DNA of 6,152 bases, taken from Clostridia bacterium. GTDB lineage: Bacteria > UBA6262 > WVXT01. Shown one piece after another: positions 5,517 to 6,152 of this stretch (the first letter of the stretch is position 1; each line of letters starts with the position of its first letter). The stretch covers positions 1 through 6,152 of the forward strand of contig DAOVHK010000084.1 of NCBI GenBank assembly GCA_030671905.1, read 5' to 3'. The notes beneath the pieces are model-generated. The model saw only the letters and a list, made by a program, of their open reading frames with translations, was not told the DNA's origin and ran no database searches. The position numbers were made by a program, and so were the translations under genes.

Positions 5517-6152
5517 ATGGAGAAATTGACAATTTCCGACTTGGAAATAGAAGGTAAAAAGGTCTTAATTCGCTGTGATTTCAATATTCCTTTAGATGAC
5601 AAGGGAAAAATTACGGATGACACCCGAATTCAAGCTACTCTACCTACAATAAGATACGCTCTGGGAAGAGAATGCGCAGTTATTCTGATATCCCATCTTG
5701 GCCGACCCAAAGGGAAAGTAGACCCGAAATTGAGTTTGAAACCAGTTGCCGAAAGATTGGGAGAGCTTTTGAATCTTGAGGTTCTTATGGCGCCTGACTG
5801 TATCGGTCCTGAGGTGGAGAAGATGGCCAGGGAATTGAAAGGAGGAGAAGTCCTTCTTTTAGAAAATTTGCGGTTCCGTTCAGGAGAAGAAACAAATGAT
5901 GAAAAGTTCGCTCAGCAACTCGCCTCACTTGCAGATGTATTTATCCAGGATGCCTTTGGCACTGTGCACAGGGCGCATGCTTCCACATCCGGAGTGCCCA
6001 AGCATTTACCCTCTGGCGCTGGCTTTCTATTACAGAAAGAGATAAAATATCTGAAGCAGGCTTTAGAAGAACCGGAAAGACCTTTTTTGGCTATCCTGGG
6101 AGGAGCTAAGATATCGACCAAGATTGGAGTTATAAAGAAGTTATTGCCTAAA
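5517..6152 (+). CDS. pgk: Phosphoglycerate kinase, N-terminal 212 residues (3' end outside window)
   Basis: The frame is open from ATG 5517 to the window edge, covering all of the N-terminal domain and the start of the C-terminal, nucleotide-binding domain; the full protein is normally about 390-400 residues. The enzyme transfers phosphate from 1,3-bisphosphoglycerate to ADP, giving 3-phosphoglycerate and ATP, directly after the gap reaction. Substrate-binding motifs visible are RCDFNIPLD (19-27, with Asp21 and Asn23), Arg37 in DDTRIQ, SHLGRPKG (59-66), ENLRFRSGEE (116-125) and DAFGTVHRAHAS (145-156, with Arg152). The nucleotide-domain motif GGAKISTKI (195-203, Lys198) follows. Cys20, where Val is common (RVDFNVP), is a mild substitution. 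AAAAAGG at 5502-5508, 8 nt before the ATG, is a modest ribosome site. It is 69 nt after gap with no terminator or clear promoter between, so it is probably co-transcribed from the promoter at 4334-4361. Confidence 0.96.
   Translation, partial: MEKLTISDLEIEGKKVLIRCDFNIPLDDKGKITDDTRIQATLPTIRYALGRECAVILISHLGRPKGKVDPKLSLKPVAERLGELLNLEVLMAPDCIGPEVEKMARELKGGEVLLLENLRFRSGEETNDEKFAQQLASLADVFIQDAFGTVHRAHASTSGVPKHLPSGAGFLLQKEIKYLKQALEEPERPFLAILGGAKISTKIGVIKKLLPK

Noticed and set aside
5912..6121. Short open frame on the - strand opposite pgk
   Set aside because: The + strand here encodes conserved PGK motifs (DAFGTVHRAHAS and GGAKIS), so this is a shadow.
1..6152. CRISPR arrays, tRNA/rRNA genes, insertion sequences, phage or defence genes
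   Set aside because: No regularly spaced repeats, cloverleaf-like segments, transposase motifs or terminal repeats were seen. The window is almost fully occupied by six recognisable genes.

Overview
The window looks like ordinary chromosome from a Gram-negative (diderm) bacterium of moderate G+C, with six protein-coding genes, all on the + strand. Two are cut by the window edges. The outer membrane is implied by a LolA-like lipoprotein-sorting protein and by a DUF1302-type beta-barrel with a signal peptide and a C-terminal phenylalanine. I cannot name the phylum from this sequence alone. The mix of AGA/AGG arginine codons, strong AGGAGG ribosome sites and this gene set would suit an uncultivated anaerobic diderm lineage or a Desulfobacterota-like organism, but that is a guess.

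Left block (1-3505): the 3' part of a LolA_like gene, a 467-residue DUF1302-type outer-membrane barrel and a 503-residue AMP-forming acyl-CoA synthetase/ligase. They are closely spaced (68 and 23 nt gaps), each downstream gene has a strong Shine-Dalgarno site, and the block ends at a strong intrinsic terminator (about 3538-3577). It reads as one operon. From family knowledge, such LolA_like and DUF1302 proteins often accompany an RND/MMPL-type exporter, which would lie to the left of this window. The ligase suggests that the cargo, or its precursor, is an organic acid activated as a CoA thioester. This is the part most worth following up.

Middle (3609-4280): a ComF-family phosphoribosyltransferase-like protein, starting at TTG behind a good ribosome site, with four N-terminal cysteines and an intact PRPP-loop motif. 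It starts 31 nt after the terminator T-run.

Right block (4334-6152): a near-consensus sigma70-type promoter (TTGACT, 16 nt, TATAAT) drives gap (glyceraldehyde-3-phosphate dehydrogenase, complete) followed by pgk (phosphoglycerate kinase, first 212 residues). These are consecutive steps of lower glycolysis/gluconeogenesis. A 7-bp perfect hairpin without a U-tract lies just upstream of the promoter, and the gap-pgk spacer can fold in several competing ways.

There are no RNA genes, CRISPR arrays, insertion sequences, phage genes or att sites that I can support. No intergenic stretch exceeds 300 bases; the longest is 120 nt, before gap. I do not see a clearly new biological system. The best lead is the envelope/ligase operon, and the rest is regulatory structure around housekeeping genes.
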